Made by a program: the position numbers and the translations under genes. Positions 10,183 to 20,269 of a DNA stretch of 64,000 nucleotides are shown piece by piece (the stretch's first letter is position 1; the number at the start of each line of letters is the position of its first letter). The DNA is taken from positions 62,001 through 126,000 of the forward strand of contig NZ_NPMN01000010.1 of NCBI RefSeq assembly GCF_002266425.1, in the 5' to 3' direction. The notes beneath the pieces were generated by a model, which was not told the origin of the DNA, did not search any database, and was given only the letters and a program-made list of their open reading frames with translations. The stretch comes from Tissierella sp. P1. Its GTDB lineage: Bacteria > Bacillota > Clostridia > Tissierellales > Tissierellaceae.

Positions 10183-10410
10183 ATGACAACATTCTTTTCA
10201 GTATTAGTTCTTGCTTCAAGCTTATCTTTAATAGTTTCTGTAGTATTACAAGAGGGTAGTGAACAAGGGATGGGTACTTTAGCAGGTGGTTCAGCGGATT
10301 CATTATGGGGTAAGTCAAGAGGAACAAGCCGTGAAGACATGCTTAAGAGAATAACAGTAGTGTCAGCTGTTATTTTTATAATATCTACTTTAGTTTTAGC
10401 AGCTAAATAA
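10183..10410 (+). CDS. secG: Preprotein translocase subunit SecG
   Basis: The 75-residue protein has two hydrophobic helices flanking the conserved segment QEGSEQGMGTLAGGS, the hallmark of SecG, an accessory subunit of the SecYEG channel. The start is the ATG 5 bp after TAGGAGGTG; the longer frame starting at 10147 has no ribosome site. It has its own promoter at 10100-10128. The membrane pyrophosphatase gene follows 17 bp later, possibly in the same transcript. In many Firmicutes secG lies near rnr, smpB and ssrA; here those genes are a few kilobases downstream. Confidence 0.92.
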   Translation: MTTFFSVLVLASSLSLIVSVVLQEGSEQGMGTLAGGSADSLWGKSRGTSREDMLKRITVVSAVIFIISTLVLAAK

Positions 10411-10427
10411 CAAAGGAGGAATAGGAG

Positions 10428-12428
10428 ATGAATTTGGCATTAATTGCTGCGCCAGTAGTGGGTATATTGGCGTTATTATTTGCTTTGTATAAGGCAAACA
10501 GTATCAATAAAGTTAGCCCTGGAAATGATAGGATGAAAGAAATATCAACCTATATTCAAGAAGGTTCTATGGCTTTCTTAAGTAGGCAATACAGATCTTT
10601 AGCAATTTTCGTAGTAGTACTTTTTGTTATTTTAACAATTGTGCCTGGTCTTGGTTTTAAAACAGCTATTTGTTTCTTACTTGGAGCATTATTTTCAATA
10701 TGTGCAGGTTACTTTGGTATGAAGGTAGCTACAAAAGCAAACGTAAGAACTGCAAATGCTGCAATGGAATCAGGTATGACTAAGGCGTTGAATGTAGCAT
10801 TTTCAGGTGGAGCAGTAATGGGAATGTGCGTTGTAGGGTTAGGAATTTTAGGAGTAGGAGTACTTTACATAATATTTGGTGATGCAAATATTATAACAGG
10901 TTTTGGATTAGGGGCTTCATCCATAGCATTATTTGCTAGAGTAGGTGGAGGTATCTATACTAAGGCAGCAGACGTTGGTGCAGACCTAGTAGGTAAAGTA
11001 GAGGCAGGAATTCCAGAAGATGATCCAAGAAATCCAGCAGTTATTGCAGATAACGTTGGAGATAACGTTGGAGACGTAGCAGGAATGGGTGCGGACTTAT
11101 TTGAATCATATGTAGGAGCAATTATATCAGCTATTACCTTAGGACTTGTAGCATATGGAGAAAAGGGAGTTTATTTTGCACTTGCACTTTCAGCAGTAGG
11201 AATTATCGCTTCAATCATCGGTGTTTATTTTGTTAGAGGAGATAAAGATCCTCAAAAGGCATTAAATAATGGTACATTAGTTAGTTCATTGATTACAGTA
11301 GTTGCAGGTTTTTTCTTGAGCAATTATATATTAGCATCATATAAGCCATTTATAGCAATATTATCTGGACTTGCAGTAGGACTTATCATAGCTAGAATAA
11401 CTGAATATTATACATCTGGAGATCATAAACCAGTACAAAGAATAGCAACTGAATCAGAAACGGGAGCATCAACTAATATTATTGGTGGACTTTCAGTAGG
11501 TATGATGTCAACGGCTGGACCTATTGTTATAATAGCTATTGGTATTTTAGTAGCTTATTATATTTCTGGCGGATCAAGTGATGCTGCTCAAGGGCTATAC
11601 GGAATTGCTTTAGCAGCAGTAGGTATGCTATCAACAGCAGGTATGACTATAGCAGTAGATGCTTATGGTCCAATAGCTGATAATGCTGGTGGTATTGCAG
11701 AAATGTGTGAATTACCAGATAACGTTAGAAATATAACAGATAAATTAGACTCAGTAGGTAATACTACAGCAGCTATAGGAAAAGGATTTGCAATAGGCTC
11801 AGCAGCACTTACAGCTCTTGCATTATTTGCTTCCTATACTCAAGCAGTAGGACTTTCTAGTATAGACATGACAAAACCAACTGTTATAGCAGGTGCATTT
11901 ATAGGTGGTATGCTACCATTCCTATTCTCAGCAATGACTATGGATGCAGTAGGTAAAGCAGCTTTCTCTATGATTGAAGAAGTAAGAAGACAATTTAGAG
12001 AAATTCCAGGTATCATGGAAGGAAAAACAACTCCTGAATATGCTACTTGTGTAGATATCAGTACAAAAGCAGCACTTAGAGAAATGATAATCCCTGGACT
12101 ATTAGCAGTAGTTGTACCTGTAGCTGTAGGTTTATTATTAGGAGCTGAAGCTTTAGGTGGGCTATTAGCTGGTTCATTGATTACAGGAGTATTAATGGCT
12201 ATATTCATGTCAAATGCTGGTGGAGCATGGGATAATGCTAAGAAGTATATTGAGGAAGGAAATCATGGTGGCAAAGGTAGCGAAGCCCATAAAGCAGCAG
12301 TTACTGGAGATACTGTAGGAGACCCATTCAAAGATACTTCAGGACCATCATTAAATATCTTAATAAAACTAATGACAATAGTAGCATTAGTATTTGCACA
12401 AATATTTGGAAATGGAATTTTATTCTAA
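10428..12428 (+). CDS. hppA: K+-dependent membrane-bound proton/sodium-pumping pyrophosphatase
   Basis: The 666-residue protein has about 15-16 membrane helices and the pyrophosphate-binding signature [18 protein letters not shown], followed by the Asp-rich motif [17 protein letters not shown]. It couples pyrophosphate hydrolysis to ion export across the membrane. The GNTTAA motif has Ala where K+-independent enzymes carry Lys (GNTTKA), which places it in the K+-dependent class; that class includes both H+ and Na+ pumps, and I did not resolve which. It follows secG closely and ends before a strong terminator. Confidence 0.95.
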   Translation: MNLALIAAPVVGILALLFALYKANSINKVSPGNDRMKEISTYIQEGSMAFLSRQYRSLAIFVVVLFVILTIVPGLGFKTAICFLLGALFSICAGYFGMKVATKANVRTANAAMESGMTKALNVAFSGGAVMGMCVVGLGILGVGVLYIIFGDANIITGFGLGASSIALFARVGGGIYTKAADVGADLVGKVEAGIPEDDPRNPAVIADNVGDNVGDVAGMGADLFESYVGAIISAITLGLVAYGEKGVYFALALSAVGIIASIIGVYFVRGDKDPQKALNNGTLVSSLITVVAGFFLSNYILASYKPFIAILSGLAVGLIIARITEYYTSGDHKPVQRIATESETGASTNIIGGLSVGMMSTAGPIVIIAIGILVAYYISGGSSDAAQGLYGIALAAVGMLSTAGMTIAVDAYGPIADNAGGIAEMCELPDNVRNITDKLDSVGNTTAAIGKGFAIGSAALTALALFASYTQAVGLSSIDMTKPTVIAGAFIGGMLPFLFSAMTMDAVGKAAFSMIEEVRRQFREIPGIMEGKTTPEYATCVDISTKAALREMIIPGLLAVVVPVAVGLLLGAEALGGLLAGSLITGVLMAIFMSNAGGAWDNAKKYIEEGNHGGKGSEAHKAAVTGDTVGDPFKDTSGPSLNILIKLMTIVALVFAQIFGNGILF

Positions 12429-12464
12429 TTAAAAAGGATTCTATCGAAGAATTATACGGATTAT

Positions 12465-12496
12465 AAAAAGTCCCTCTTTTAGAGGGACTTTTTTAT
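12465..12496 (+). terminator. Rho-independent terminator of hppA
   Basis: AAAAAGTCCCTCT and AGAGGGACTTTTTT form a stem with a TTTT loop and T tail. Confidence 0.9.
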
Positions 12497-12627
12497 GCTG
12501 GAAAAATATATAATGAATAAAAATGTTTTAGTAGAAGAGCTTGTTTTACTGTAAATATATGTGTTTATATGATATAATCATATAGTTAAGGGCATAATAA
12601 TATATAAAAGAGTTGAGGTATATTAGT

Positions 12628-13389
12628 ATGAATATTGAAGGTATAAATCTAAATTATATAGTAGAAGGTGAAGGGAAAGATGTACTCGTACTTCATGGCT
12701 GGGGTGCAAATATCAATACGGTACTTCCAATAGTTAATATACTAAAGGAAAAATTTAAAGTACATGCACTGGATTTACCGGGTTTTGGTAAGTCTCAAGA
12801 ACCAAAAGAACCTATTGATTCTTTTAAGTATGCAGATATAGTAAAAGCATATATGGATAGTATGGAAATTAAAAATGTGATTCTAATAGGTCATTCCTTT
12901 GGGGGAAAACTATCAATTATTTTAGGAAGCAAATATCCAGAGATGGTAGATAAGATTGTACTTGTAAATAGTGCAGGGTTAATACCAAGGAGAGGGGTTA
13001 AATACTATATAAAGGTTTATAGCTTTAAAACTTTAAAATTCTTATATAAAAGTCTTTTCTTTTGGATAAAAAATGAAGAAAAGATGGAGAAGTTTTATAA
13101 GAAATTTGGGTCAACAGATTATAAAGATTCATCAGGTATCATGAGGAAAATATTAGTTATAGTAGTCAATGAAAATTTATTACCTTTACTAAACAAAATA
13201 AAAGCACCTACGCTATTGATATGGGGAGATAAAGACACAGCTACGCCTTTATATATGGGAAAAATAATGGAAAAAGAAATAAAAGACTCAGGTTTAGTAG
13301 TACTAGAAAATACAGGACATTATTCATATCTAGATGATTATCAAAGATTTACATTAATACTAAGAAATTTTTTGCAATATAATAAATAG
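12628..13389 (+). CDS. Alpha/beta-fold hydrolase
   Basis: The 253-residue protein starts at the ATG with an upstream GAGG; a TTG 15 bp earlier is less likely. The nucleophile elbow is GHSFGG (Ser), the acid lies in GDKDTATP and the catalytic His in NTGHYSYL, giving a complete Ser-Asp-His triad. An HGWG oxyanion-hole motif occurs near residue 26. There is no signal peptide, so it is cytoplasmic. Substrate is unknown; it belongs to the broad hydrolase family that includes esterases, haloperoxidase-like enzymes and acyltransferases. It stands alone between a terminator and a repeat element. Confidence 0.85.
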   Translation: MNIEGINLNYIVEGEGKDVLVLHGWGANINTVLPIVNILKEKFKVHALDLPGFGKSQEPKEPIDSFKYADIVKAYMDSMEIKNVILIGHSFGGKLSIILGSKYPEMVDKIVLVNSAGLIPRRGVKYYIKVYSFKTLKFLYKSLFFWIKNEEKMEKFYKKFGSTDYKDSSGIMRKILVIVVNENLLPLLNKIKAPTLLIWGDKDTATPLYMGKIMEKEIKDSGLVVLENTGHYSYLDDYQRFTLILRNFLQYNK

Positions 13390-13395
13390 TAAAAT

Positions 13396-13497
13396 CAGTT
13401 CACAGTTCACAATTCACAATTCACAGTTAAGGGAATAAAAAAATAACTATTTTATTTTTTAAAATTGTGCATTGTGCATCGTGCATTGTGCATTGAA
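13396..13497. repeat. Second copy of the CACAATTCACA / TGTGCATTGTG inverted-module repeat
   Basis: 13396-13429 holds four tandem TTCACA modules; 13465-13497 holds the opposite modules (TGTGCATTGTGCATCGTGCA). They form the arms of an imperfect hairpin between two genes, as at 4754-4978. Confidence 0.6.
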
Positions 13498-13513
13498 TTG
13501 TGGGGGGATTATT

Positions 13514-15029
13514 TTGTTAATTATAGTAATTATAATAGGTATTATGGCTTTAGTTTTTATAGCAAATAGATCAAAATATTTTTTACATATGCTCCAACTT
13601 GAGGGATATAACTCAGAGCAATTTCAGAAGTGGATAAATAGCAATAAAGAAAAAAGTTTTTTCTCTAAAAAATGATAATAACGAAATTAAAAAACCATTA
13701 GTATTTACTAATAGAGCAAAGAGATTATATCTAACTAATATGATATTTAATATAATATTAGTAGCATTATTTGTCTTGAAGACTCGTAATTTTCTTGAAG
13801 CTCCGCCTGCCTATGCATTCTTTGCATTAGTAATATTAATTGTCTTATTAGGGATACTCTATTATCTTCAAGCATTTCTTATGTTAATATCAAACAATTC
13901 ACTGAAACCCATAGAAAAAAGAATTAATATGGGTTTTTATGAACAGGCTCAGGAAAAGATAAAAAGTAGAGCAGATTTAATCGTAGTAGGTATTACGGGA
14001 AGTTTTGGAAAGACTAGTACAAAGTTTATAGTTGGAAATATATTGGAAGAAAAATTTAAAGTACTTAATACTCCTGAATCTTATAATACTCCTATGGGAC
14101 TATCAAAGGTAATAAATAATGATTTAACTCACGAACATAATGTGTTTATTGCAGAATTAGGAGCAAGAAATATTGGAGATATAAAGGAGGTAGCAGAATT
14201 AGTTCAACCTAAAATAGGAGTTATCACATCCATTGGGCCAACACATATAGAGACATTTAAAAATATAGATAATATAATGAAAACAAAATACGAATTAATT
14301 GAAGAATTGCCTACAGATGGAGTAGCCATATTTAATTACGATAATGAATATATAAAGAAATTAGCTGATAAAACATTTAAAGAAAAAATCCTTTATGGAC
14401 TGGAAGATATAGAGAATCTGGATTTATATGCAGAGGATATAGAGGTATCCGAATTTGGATCTACTTTTACAATAAAAGACAAAGACGGTAATTCTATAAG
14501 ATGTACTACTAAACTCCTAGGAAAGCATAATGTCTATAATATCTTAGCAGGTGTTGCAGTGGCTAGATTATTAGATTTATCCTTTGATGAAATAAAAAAT
14601 GGAATAGAGAGTCTAGAACCAATACCACACAGATTAAATATAATAAATCCAGGTACGGGTGTTATCATAATAGATGATGCTTTTAATTCCAACCCAATAG
14701 GGTCTAAAGCAGCCTTAGAAGTATTATCACAGTTTAAAGAAGGGAGAAAGATAATAGTAACACCTGGCATGGTAGAATTAGGTGCAATGGAGATAGAAGC
14801 CAACAAAGAGTTTGGTACAAATATAGGGAAGGTCTGTGATTATGTAATACTTATTGGAGAAAAGAGGACTAAACCGATATATGATGGATTAATGGAAGTG
14901 AATTACAACAAGGATAACATATTTATAGTAAATACTTTAGATGAAGCGACATCTCATATTCAAAAATTGGCAAGACCAAAGGATATTGTTTTATTTGAAA
15001 ATGATTTGCCAGATAATTATAGTGAGTAA
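13514..15029 (+). CDS. murF: Membrane-anchored Mur ligase (MurF-like); single-base frameshift near 13667
   Basis: It is read as one gene of 504 residues. The first part (13514-13672, TTG start behind GGGGGG) gives a membrane helix and a cytoplasmic stretch ending SFFSK. One extra A in the A6 run at 13667-13672 breaks the frame, and the protein continues as NDNNEIKKPLVFTNRAKR, then two membrane helices, then the Mur ligase core with P-loop GITGSFGKTSTKF. Central motifs (GPTHIETF, LGKHNVYN, the C-terminal Asp-rich DDAFNSNP) fit UDP-MurNAc-tripeptide:D-Ala-D-Ala ligase. MurF adds D-Ala-D-Ala to the wall precursor. The next gene, ddl, makes that dipeptide, which supports the assignment. The function is normally essential, so the indel is probably a sequencing error unless another murF exists. 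Confidence 0.75.
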
Positions 15030-15058
15030 AGTAAAGAATCGGAAGGGGGTTATCTCTT

Positions 15059-16228
15059 GTGAAAAAAATCGGGGTAATATTTGGAGGACTAAGTGTAGAG
15101 CATGAGGTATCTGTAATTACAGGAATGCAGGTAATAGAAAATATTGATAAGACAAAATATGAAGTGATACCGATTTATGTAAGCAAAGATGGAAAATGGC
15201 TGACAGGAAGTAGCTTAATGGATTTTAGAAACTACAAGGATGGAAATTTTAAGGATGCTAAAGAGATTATATTATCTCCTAACCATGGAGATAACAATAT
15301 CTATTCACATCCTAAGACAGTAGGATTATTTGGAAAGAAGATTCTTGGAGAGATAGATATAGCGTTTCCAGCATTTCATGGAATGAATGGAGAAGATGGA
15401 ACAGTGCAGGGAATATTTGAACTTATGGATATACCCTATGTAGGTTGTGGTGTATTAGGTTCATCAGTAGGTATGGATAAGATATTAATGAAAGATGTAT
15501 ATAAGGCTAATGAATTGCCTGTAGTAGATTATACCTGGTTCTATAGATCTAAATGGTTGAAAGATAAAGATTTAATTATAAAAGATATAGAAACAAAACT
15601 ATCCTATCCATTATTTGTGAAACCAGCTAATTTAGGATCAAGTATAGGGATATCAAAGGCAAAAAATAGAGAAGACCTTGTTGATGCTATAGAGGTAGCT
15701 ATTAGATATGATAGAAAGATAATAATAGAGCAAGCAGTGGAAAATTTAAGAGAAATAAATTGTGCAGTCTTAGGATTTGATGATGAAGTAATTACATCTT
15801 TATGTGAAGAACCAATTGGTTGGGAAGAGATTCTAAGTTTTGAAGATAAATATGTAAAAACTAATGAAAAAGGTGGAAAATCCAGTGGTGAAAGAAGAAT
15901 AATACCAGCTGGAATTGAAGATAATATTAGACAAGAAATAGAACAATTAGCAAAGAAGGCGTTTATAACTATTGATGGTAGAGGAGTATCGAGAATAGAC
16001 TTTTTATTAGATGCCAATAATAATGTATATATCAATGAAATAAATACTCTGCCTGGTTCAATTGCATTTTATTTATGGGAAGGCAAAGGATATTCTTTCA
16101 AAAAATTAATAGATGAATTAATATCTATTGCAATAAAAGTTCATGAAGAAAAGAAAGAAAATATGTACTCTTACGAGGCAAATTTATTTAATAGGACACA
16201 ATATGGTTCAAAAGTAAAAAAAGTGTAA
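15059..16228 (+). CDS. ddl: D-alanine--D-alanine ligase
   Basis: The 389-residue ATP-grasp enzyme starts at GTG behind AGGGGG. It has the N-terminal motif GGLSVEHEVSV, the ATP-grasp core FVKPANLGSSIGISKA, and the metal-binding end INEINTLPGSIAFYLW. It joins two D-Ala for peptidoglycan. It directly follows the MurF-like ligase (29 bp gap), the enzyme that uses its product. The sequence is somewhat longer than Escherichia coli DdlB, as usual for the Firmicute/DdlA branch. I see no vancomycin-resistance genes nearby, so a VanA/B-type D-Ala-D-Lac role is unlikely. Confidence 0.93.
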   Translation: MKKIGVIFGGLSVEHEVSVITGMQVIENIDKTKYEVIPIYVSKDGKWLTGSSLMDFRNYKDGNFKDAKEIILSPNHGDNNIYSHPKTVGLFGKKILGEIDIAFPAFHGMNGEDGTVQGIFELMDIPYVGCGVLGSSVGMDKILMKDVYKANELPVVDYTWFYRSKWLKDKDLIIKDIETKLSYPLFVKPANLGSSIGISKAKNREDLVDAIEVAIRYDRKIIIEQAVENLREINCAVLGFDDEVITSLCEEPIGWEEILSFEDKYVKTNEKGGKSSGERRIIPAGIEDNIRQEIEQLAKKAFITIDGRGVSRIDFLLDANNNVYINEINTLPGSIAFYLWEGKGYSFKKLIDELISIAIKVHEEKKENMYSYEANLFNRTQYGSKVKKV

Positions 16229-16328
16229 GATATTTTTAATATCTTACATTATTTTTATATAATATGGGTAAATACTAATGATAAAGAAAGAATATATAAA
16301 AATATAAACCCCAGATAGAGGAATAAAG

Positions 16329-18440
16329 ATGAGTATTAGAGAAATGATTATAGAGTTTATGGAAGAAAAGAAATATAAACCTATGTTAAAAGAAGAATTA
16401 GCCGTACAATTTGATATAGAACGTAGGGATTTAGAGAGTTTTTATAAGATATTAGAGGGATTAGAAAGAGAAGGTATAGTAATAAAGGCCAAGAATGATA
16501 AATATGGTTTAATTGATAATGATTACTTAGTTGCTGGTATTTTAGAAGGAAATGAAAGAGGATTTGGATTTGTTATTCCTAATGATAAAATTAGAGAAGA
16601 TATATTTATTCCTGCTGAGAATATGAATGGAGCAATGCATGGAGATAGAGTAATAGCCAATATTACTAGAAGGCAAGAAACGGATAGACGAGAAGAAGGA
16701 GAAATAATCAGAATTCTAGAAAGAAATAATAAAATCATTGTAGGTACCTTTGAAGACAATAGGAATTTTGGCTTTGTGGTACCAGATGATCATAAGATTG
16801 GATACGATATATTTATCCCAAAGGCAAAGACTCGCAATGCAAAGACAAATCAAAAGGTGGTTGTGGAGATAACTACATGGCCAGAGCCTAGGAGGAATCC
16901 AGAGGGCAAAGTAATAGAAGTTCTTGGATATTTAGATGAAAAGGGAACAGATATTTTATCAATTATTAGACAATTCAATTTGCCAGAGGAATTTCCAAAT
17001 AAGGTACAAGAAGCAGCCAAGAATATTGAACAAGAGGTAGATCCTAAAGAAGCGAAGCGTAGAGTTGATCTAAGACATTTAAATACTTTTACAATAGATG
17101 GAATCGATGCAAAGGATATAGATGATGCTGTATCTATTGAAATGAAGGATAATGGAAACTATTATCTTGGAGTTCATATTGCAGATGTTGCTCACTATGT
17201 AAGAGAGAAATCAACTTTAGATAAAGAGGCATTGCAAAGAGGGAACTCAGTGTATCTAATAGATAGGGTAATACCTATGTTACCAAAGGAACTATCTAAT
17301 GGAATATGTTCATTAAACCCTAATGTAGATAGACTTTCATTATCTGTATTTATGGAAATAGATAGAAAAGGTAAAGTAGTAGACCATGAAATAGTTGAAG
17401 GATTAATAAATAGTAAACAAAGATTAGTATATGATGATGTTTCTGATTTCTTAGAAAATGATGATGAAGTGGCTAAGGAAAAATTGTCTAAGGTTGCAGA
17501 GGATTTAAAGCTAATGGAAGAATTATGTCATATATTATATGAAAAGAGAGAAAGAAGAGGAAGTATAGACTTTGATTTTCCTGAAGCAAAGATTATCTTA
17601 GATGAAAAAGGAGTACCTATAGAAATAAGAAAAGAAGAGAGAAGAATAGCAAATAGATTAATAGAGGAATTTATGTTAGTTTGCAATGAAACAGTGGCAG
17701 AACGATTTTTCTGGTCACAAACTCCATTTTTATATAGAATACACGAAGAACCTTCAGCCGAAAAAATAGCTACTTTTAGTAAGCTAATACACAATTTTGG
17801 ATATACATTAAAAGGGCAGCAAGAAGTCCATCCAAAAGAGTTACAGCTATTGACTAAGGAAATAAGAGGCAAGAAAGAAGAAACGCTAATTAGCACATTA
17901 ATGTTGAGGTCATTGAAAAAGGCTATATACAGTAATGAGCCAGGTATACACTTTGGTCTTGCTGCGCAGTATTATTCTCATTTTACAGCACCTATTAGAA
18001 GATACCCAGATTTAGTAATACACAGAATAATAAAAGCATATTTAAATGGGAAACTAAGTGACCAAGTTCAAGGAAAACTAGAAGCAAACTTACCTGAGAT
18101 AGCAGAACATACTTCTATGACTGAGAGGAGAGCAGAAGAAGCGGAAAGAGAAGTTGAAGATATGAAAAAAGCTCAATATATGACTAAACATATAGGAGAA
18201 GAATTTGAAGGTATAGTATCTTCACTAACTAATTTTGGTATGTTTGTGCAGCTGGAAAATACCATAGAAGGATTAGTTCATTTTAATAATATGCTAGATG
18301 ATTATTATCATTTTGATGAAGAAAAATACTATATAATAGGAGAAAGAACAAATAAAATATATAGATTAGGAGATATGATTAAGATAAGAGTAATAGATGC
18401 TGATGTAATGAGGAGAAACATTGATTTTGAATTGCTATAG
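16329..18440 (+). CDS. rnr: Ribonuclease R
   Basis: The 703-residue exoribonuclease has, in order, a winged-helix N-terminus (about 1-65), two cold-shock domains (GFGFVIPND and NFGFVVPDD motifs), the RNB catalytic domain starting near LRHLNTFTIDGIDAKDIDDAV with the metal-binding Asp cluster, and an S1 RNA-binding domain (EGIVSSLTNFGMFVQL) at the end. It degrades structured RNA 3' to 5'. The start follows GAGG. It precedes smpB and ssrA, its usual partners in stalled-ribosome and defective-mRNA clearance. It lacks the Lys-rich tail of the enteric enzyme. Confidence 0.95.
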   Translation: MSIREMIIEFMEEKKYKPMLKEELAVQFDIERRDLESFYKILEGLEREGIVIKAKNDKYGLIDNDYLVAGILEGNERGFGFVIPNDKIREDIFIPAENMNGAMHGDRVIANITRRQETDRREEGEIIRILERNNKIIVGTFEDNRNFGFVVPDDHKIGYDIFIPKAKTRNAKTNQKVVVEITTWPEPRRNPEGKVIEVLGYLDEKGTDILSIIRQFNLPEEFPNKVQEAAKNIEQEVDPKEAKRRVDLRHLNTFTIDGIDAKDIDDAVSIEMKDNGNYYLGVHIADVAHYVREKSTLDKEALQRGNSVYLIDRVIPMLPKELSNGICSLNPNVDRLSLSVFMEIDRKGKVVDHEIVEGLINSKQRLVYDDVSDFLENDDEVAKEKLSKVAEDLKLMEELCHILYEKRERRGSIDFDFPEAKIILDEKGVPIEIRKEERRIANRLIEEFMLVCNETVAERFFWSQTPFLYRIHEEPSAEKIATFSKLIHNFGYTLKGQQEVHPKELQLLTKEIRGKKEETLISTLMLRSLKKAIYSNEPGIHFGLAAQYYSHFTAPIRRYPDLVIHRIIKAYLNGKLSDQVQGKLEANLPEIAEHTSMTERRAEEAEREVEDMKKAQYMTKHIGEEFEGIVSSLTNFGMFVQLENTIEGLVHFNNMLDDYYHFDEEKYYIIGERTNKIYRLGDMIKIRVIDADVMRRNIDFELL

Positions 18441-18504
18441 GAGATTGACATCACCATATATATTTGTTAAACTTAATCATAAGAAATTATAATGTGGTGA
18501 TAGA

Positions 18505-18969
18505 ATGAAAAAAATAGGAACTAAGGTAGTTGCAACTAATAGAAAAGCAAGATTTGAATATTTCATAGAGGATACTATGGAAGCTGGACTAATATTAACT
18601 GGAACAGAAGTAAAGTCCATTAGACAAGGGAAGTTAAATATTAAAGATAGCTATGCTTCCATAGAAAAGGGAGAATTATTTATAAATAATCTCCATATTA
18701 GCCCATATGAGCAGGGAAATATATATAATGTAGATCCTCTTAGAAAGAGAAAATTATTATTGCATAAAAGGGAAATCAGGAAGTTAATGGCTGCCATAAC
18801 GCAAAAAGGCTATACCTTGGTTCCTTTGTCTGTATATATAAAGGATGGGCTAGTTAAAGTAGAACTAGCGACTGCAAAAGGAAAGAAGCTATATGATAAG
18901 AGAGATGATATAGCGAAGAAGGATGCAGAAAGAAGAATGCAACAACATTCATCTGAGAAATACAAGTAG
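18505..18969 (+). CDS. smpB: tmRNA-binding protein SmpB
   Basis: The 154-residue protein has the SmpB signature [13 protein letters not shown] and [11 protein letters not shown], and ends with the Lys/Arg-rich, partly disordered tail ([20 protein letters not shown]) that enters the ribosomal decoding site. It delivers tmRNA to stalled ribosomes. It lies 64 bp after rnr and just upstream of ssrA. Confidence 0.96.
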   Translation: MKKIGTKVVATNRKARFEYFIEDTMEAGLILTGTEVKSIRQGKLNIKDSYASIEKGELFINNLHISPYEQGNIYNVDPLRKRKLLLHKREIRKLMAAITQKGYTLVPLSVYIKDGLVKVELATAKGKKLYDKRDDIAKKDAERRMQQHSSEKYK

Positions 18970-18971
18970 AC

Positions 18972-19037
18972 GATTCACAATTAAAAGGACTAGAAGATTA
19001 TAAGTTTTGTGGTATTAATTGTGAACTGTGCATTGGT
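18972..19037. repeat. Short copy of the CACAATT / AATTGTG inverted-module repeat
   Basis: GATTCACAATTAAAAG directly after smpB is opposed by TTAATTGTGAACTGTGCATT at about 19016-19035. This is a minimal version of the elements at 4754 and 13396; it may double as the smpB terminator but has no T tract. Confidence 0.5.
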
Positions 19038-19043
19038 TAATGG

Positions 19044-19072
19044 TTGACATAATTCAATAAATTTGCTATAAT
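19044..19072 (+). promoter_or_regulatory. Consensus promoter of ssrA
   Basis: TTGACA (19044-19049), exactly 17 bp, TATAAT (19067-19072): both boxes are perfect consensus, 18 bp before the mature tmRNA 5' end. Confidence 0.9.
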
Positions 19073-19090
19073 TAATTGCTAATTAAATAT

Positions 19091-19441
19091 GGGGGCGAAT
19101 TTGGTTTCGACGGGGATGTGGAATCAGGAGTAGCGAGTCGTTGTCGCCAAGCAACGCTAAAAGTGGCAAACTAAATTAAACGCAAACGATAATTACGCAT
19201 TTGCAGCTTAATTAAGCTGCTCGTCCTACTCGAGTAACCCACGGCTTGAGATAGGGCGTCAATCTAGTGGGGCACCGCACTTAGCAAAGCTTTGAGCTAA
19301 GGACGGAACTTATGAAGCTACTGAAACTTGAATCCTGTCAGTAGGGGTCAAGTAGAGGGAATGTCAAATTACTGACTGCACTCGGAGAAGCTCTTGTGGA
19401 AATGTTTTCGGACGTGGGTTCGACACCCACCGCCTCCACCA
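19091..19441 (+). ncRNA. ssrA: tmRNA (ssrA)
   Basis: The 5' end GGGGGCGAATTTGGTTTCGA and 3' end GGTTCGACACCCACCGCC..CCA form the alanine tRNA-like domain. The tag reading frame starts at the GCA resume codon at 19182 and ends at TAA (19209-19211), giving ANDNYAFAA; with the tRNA-borne Ala the tag is AANDNYAFAA, ending in the usual protease signal. It lies downstream of smpB under a consensus promoter. Confidence 0.97.
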
Positions 19442-19475
19442 TACATATTATAGAAAAAATAATAGGAGTGATCAT

Positions 19476-19811
19476 ATGAATAAAGAAGATCAGATATTTG
19501 ACCTATTAGAGAGACTATATATAGAGTTACAAGATACAAAGAAAGAATTAAAAGAAGAAATTTCTAACGTAAGAACTGAACTTAAAGAAGAGATTTCCAA
19601 TGTAAGAACTGGGCTAAAAGAAGAAATTTCTAATGTAAGGGTTGAATTAAAAGAGGATATAGGAGTTCTTAATGATAATCAAATGATTATATTTGATAAG
19701 TTAGAGAAAATGGGATCGGATATAGAGGGTATAAAAGAAGATATGTCAGATGTCCAGATGATTACTGCCAATAATTATAAAGATATAGTTAGACTTAAAT
19801 CAGTCAGATAA
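19476..19811 (+). CDS. Small coiled-coil protein with tandem 11-residue repeats
   Basis: The 111-residue, highly charged protein starts behind ATAGGAGTG. Residues about 24-57 are three near-identical 11-residue units (ELKEEISNVRT type), coded by tandem 33-bp DNA repeats at about 19547-19645. An 11-residue period is typical of right-handed coiled coils. No membrane segment or known catalytic motif is visible. I do not recognise a function. It has its own terminator and lies between ssrA and the argS leader. Confidence 0.75.
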   Translation: MNKEDQIFDLLERLYIELQDTKKELKEEISNVRTELKEEISNVRTGLKEEISNVRVELKEDIGVLNDNQMIIFDKLEKMGSDIEGIKEDMSDVQMITANNYKDIVRLKSVR

Positions 19812-19815
19812 AATA

Positions 19816-19848
19816 AAGCTCTAATGAATAAAATCATTAGAGCTTTTA
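19816..19848 (+). terminator. Rho-independent terminator of the coiled-coil gene
   Basis: The perfect 12-bp stem AAGCTCTAATGA / TCATTAGAGCTT is followed by TTTTA. Confidence 0.9.
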
Positions 19849-19916
19849 TAATGAAATAGTTTTTAGCTCTAGATTCACGATATCTATATTGTAAGAAACC
19901 TAGTAAAAATCTTTCA

Positions 19917-19945
19917 TTGACTTTTCGTAATATATAATATAAAAT
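19917..19945 (+). promoter_or_regulatory. Promoter of the argS T-box leader
   Basis: TTGACT (19917-19922), a 17-bp spacer and TAAAAT (19940-19945) precede the T-box leader. Confidence 0.6.
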
Positions 19946-19974
19946 CAACGATAATTAATAAAATTAGAAATTCT

Positions 19975-20188
19975 AGGAAGAGAAAAGTAATCATTTGAGT
20001 TTCTAACAGCGAGCAAGAACAGAGTGAGAGTCTTGTAAGAAAGCTGATGGTGAAAAGGGCCTCGGAGAATATGTCTGAGCAATTGCAAGGATAATACGTT
20101 ACTGCGTTAAAGTATTTAAGTGGACTTATGTCAATTTGAGTGGTACCGCGGATTTAAACCCGTCTCAGTATATGAGACGGGTTTTTTT
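19975..20188 (+). promoter_or_regulatory. T-box riboswitch controlling argS, with terminator
   Basis: The leader has the T-box core TGGTACCGCGG at 20141-20151, which pairs with uncharged tRNA, and an intrinsic terminator formed by AACCCGTCTCA and TGAGACGGGTT with a T7 tail (20157-20187). Upstream stem I features include the AGCGAGC segment and GATGGTGAAAAG at its base. A likely specifier is AGA (Arg) near 20038-20040; I hold that position with low confidence. Uncharged tRNA-Arg should allow read-through into argS. Confidence 0.9.
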
Positions 20189-20269
20189 ATCATTATATAT
20201 ATTTTGATATTTTAGTAATAATTTGATCTAATAAAATATCGAATATAGTCTAATTTAAGGAGGTAATTC

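Noticed and set aside
11840..12208. 122-codon open frame antisense to hppA
   Set aside because: Lies wholly within a well-supported gene; low-complexity Asn/Pro/Ala composition.
15059..16228. VanB-type D-Ala-D-Lac ligase
   Set aside because: No vanH, vanX or regulator genes are nearby; the context is murF/ddl.
19547..19645. CRISPR-like tandem repeat
   Set aside because: The 33-bp units are contiguous without spacers and are in-frame coding repeats of a coiled coil.
20157..20188. Plain terminator upstream of argS
   Set aside because: The TGGTACCGCGG box just upstream shows that it is the regulated terminator of a T-box leader.
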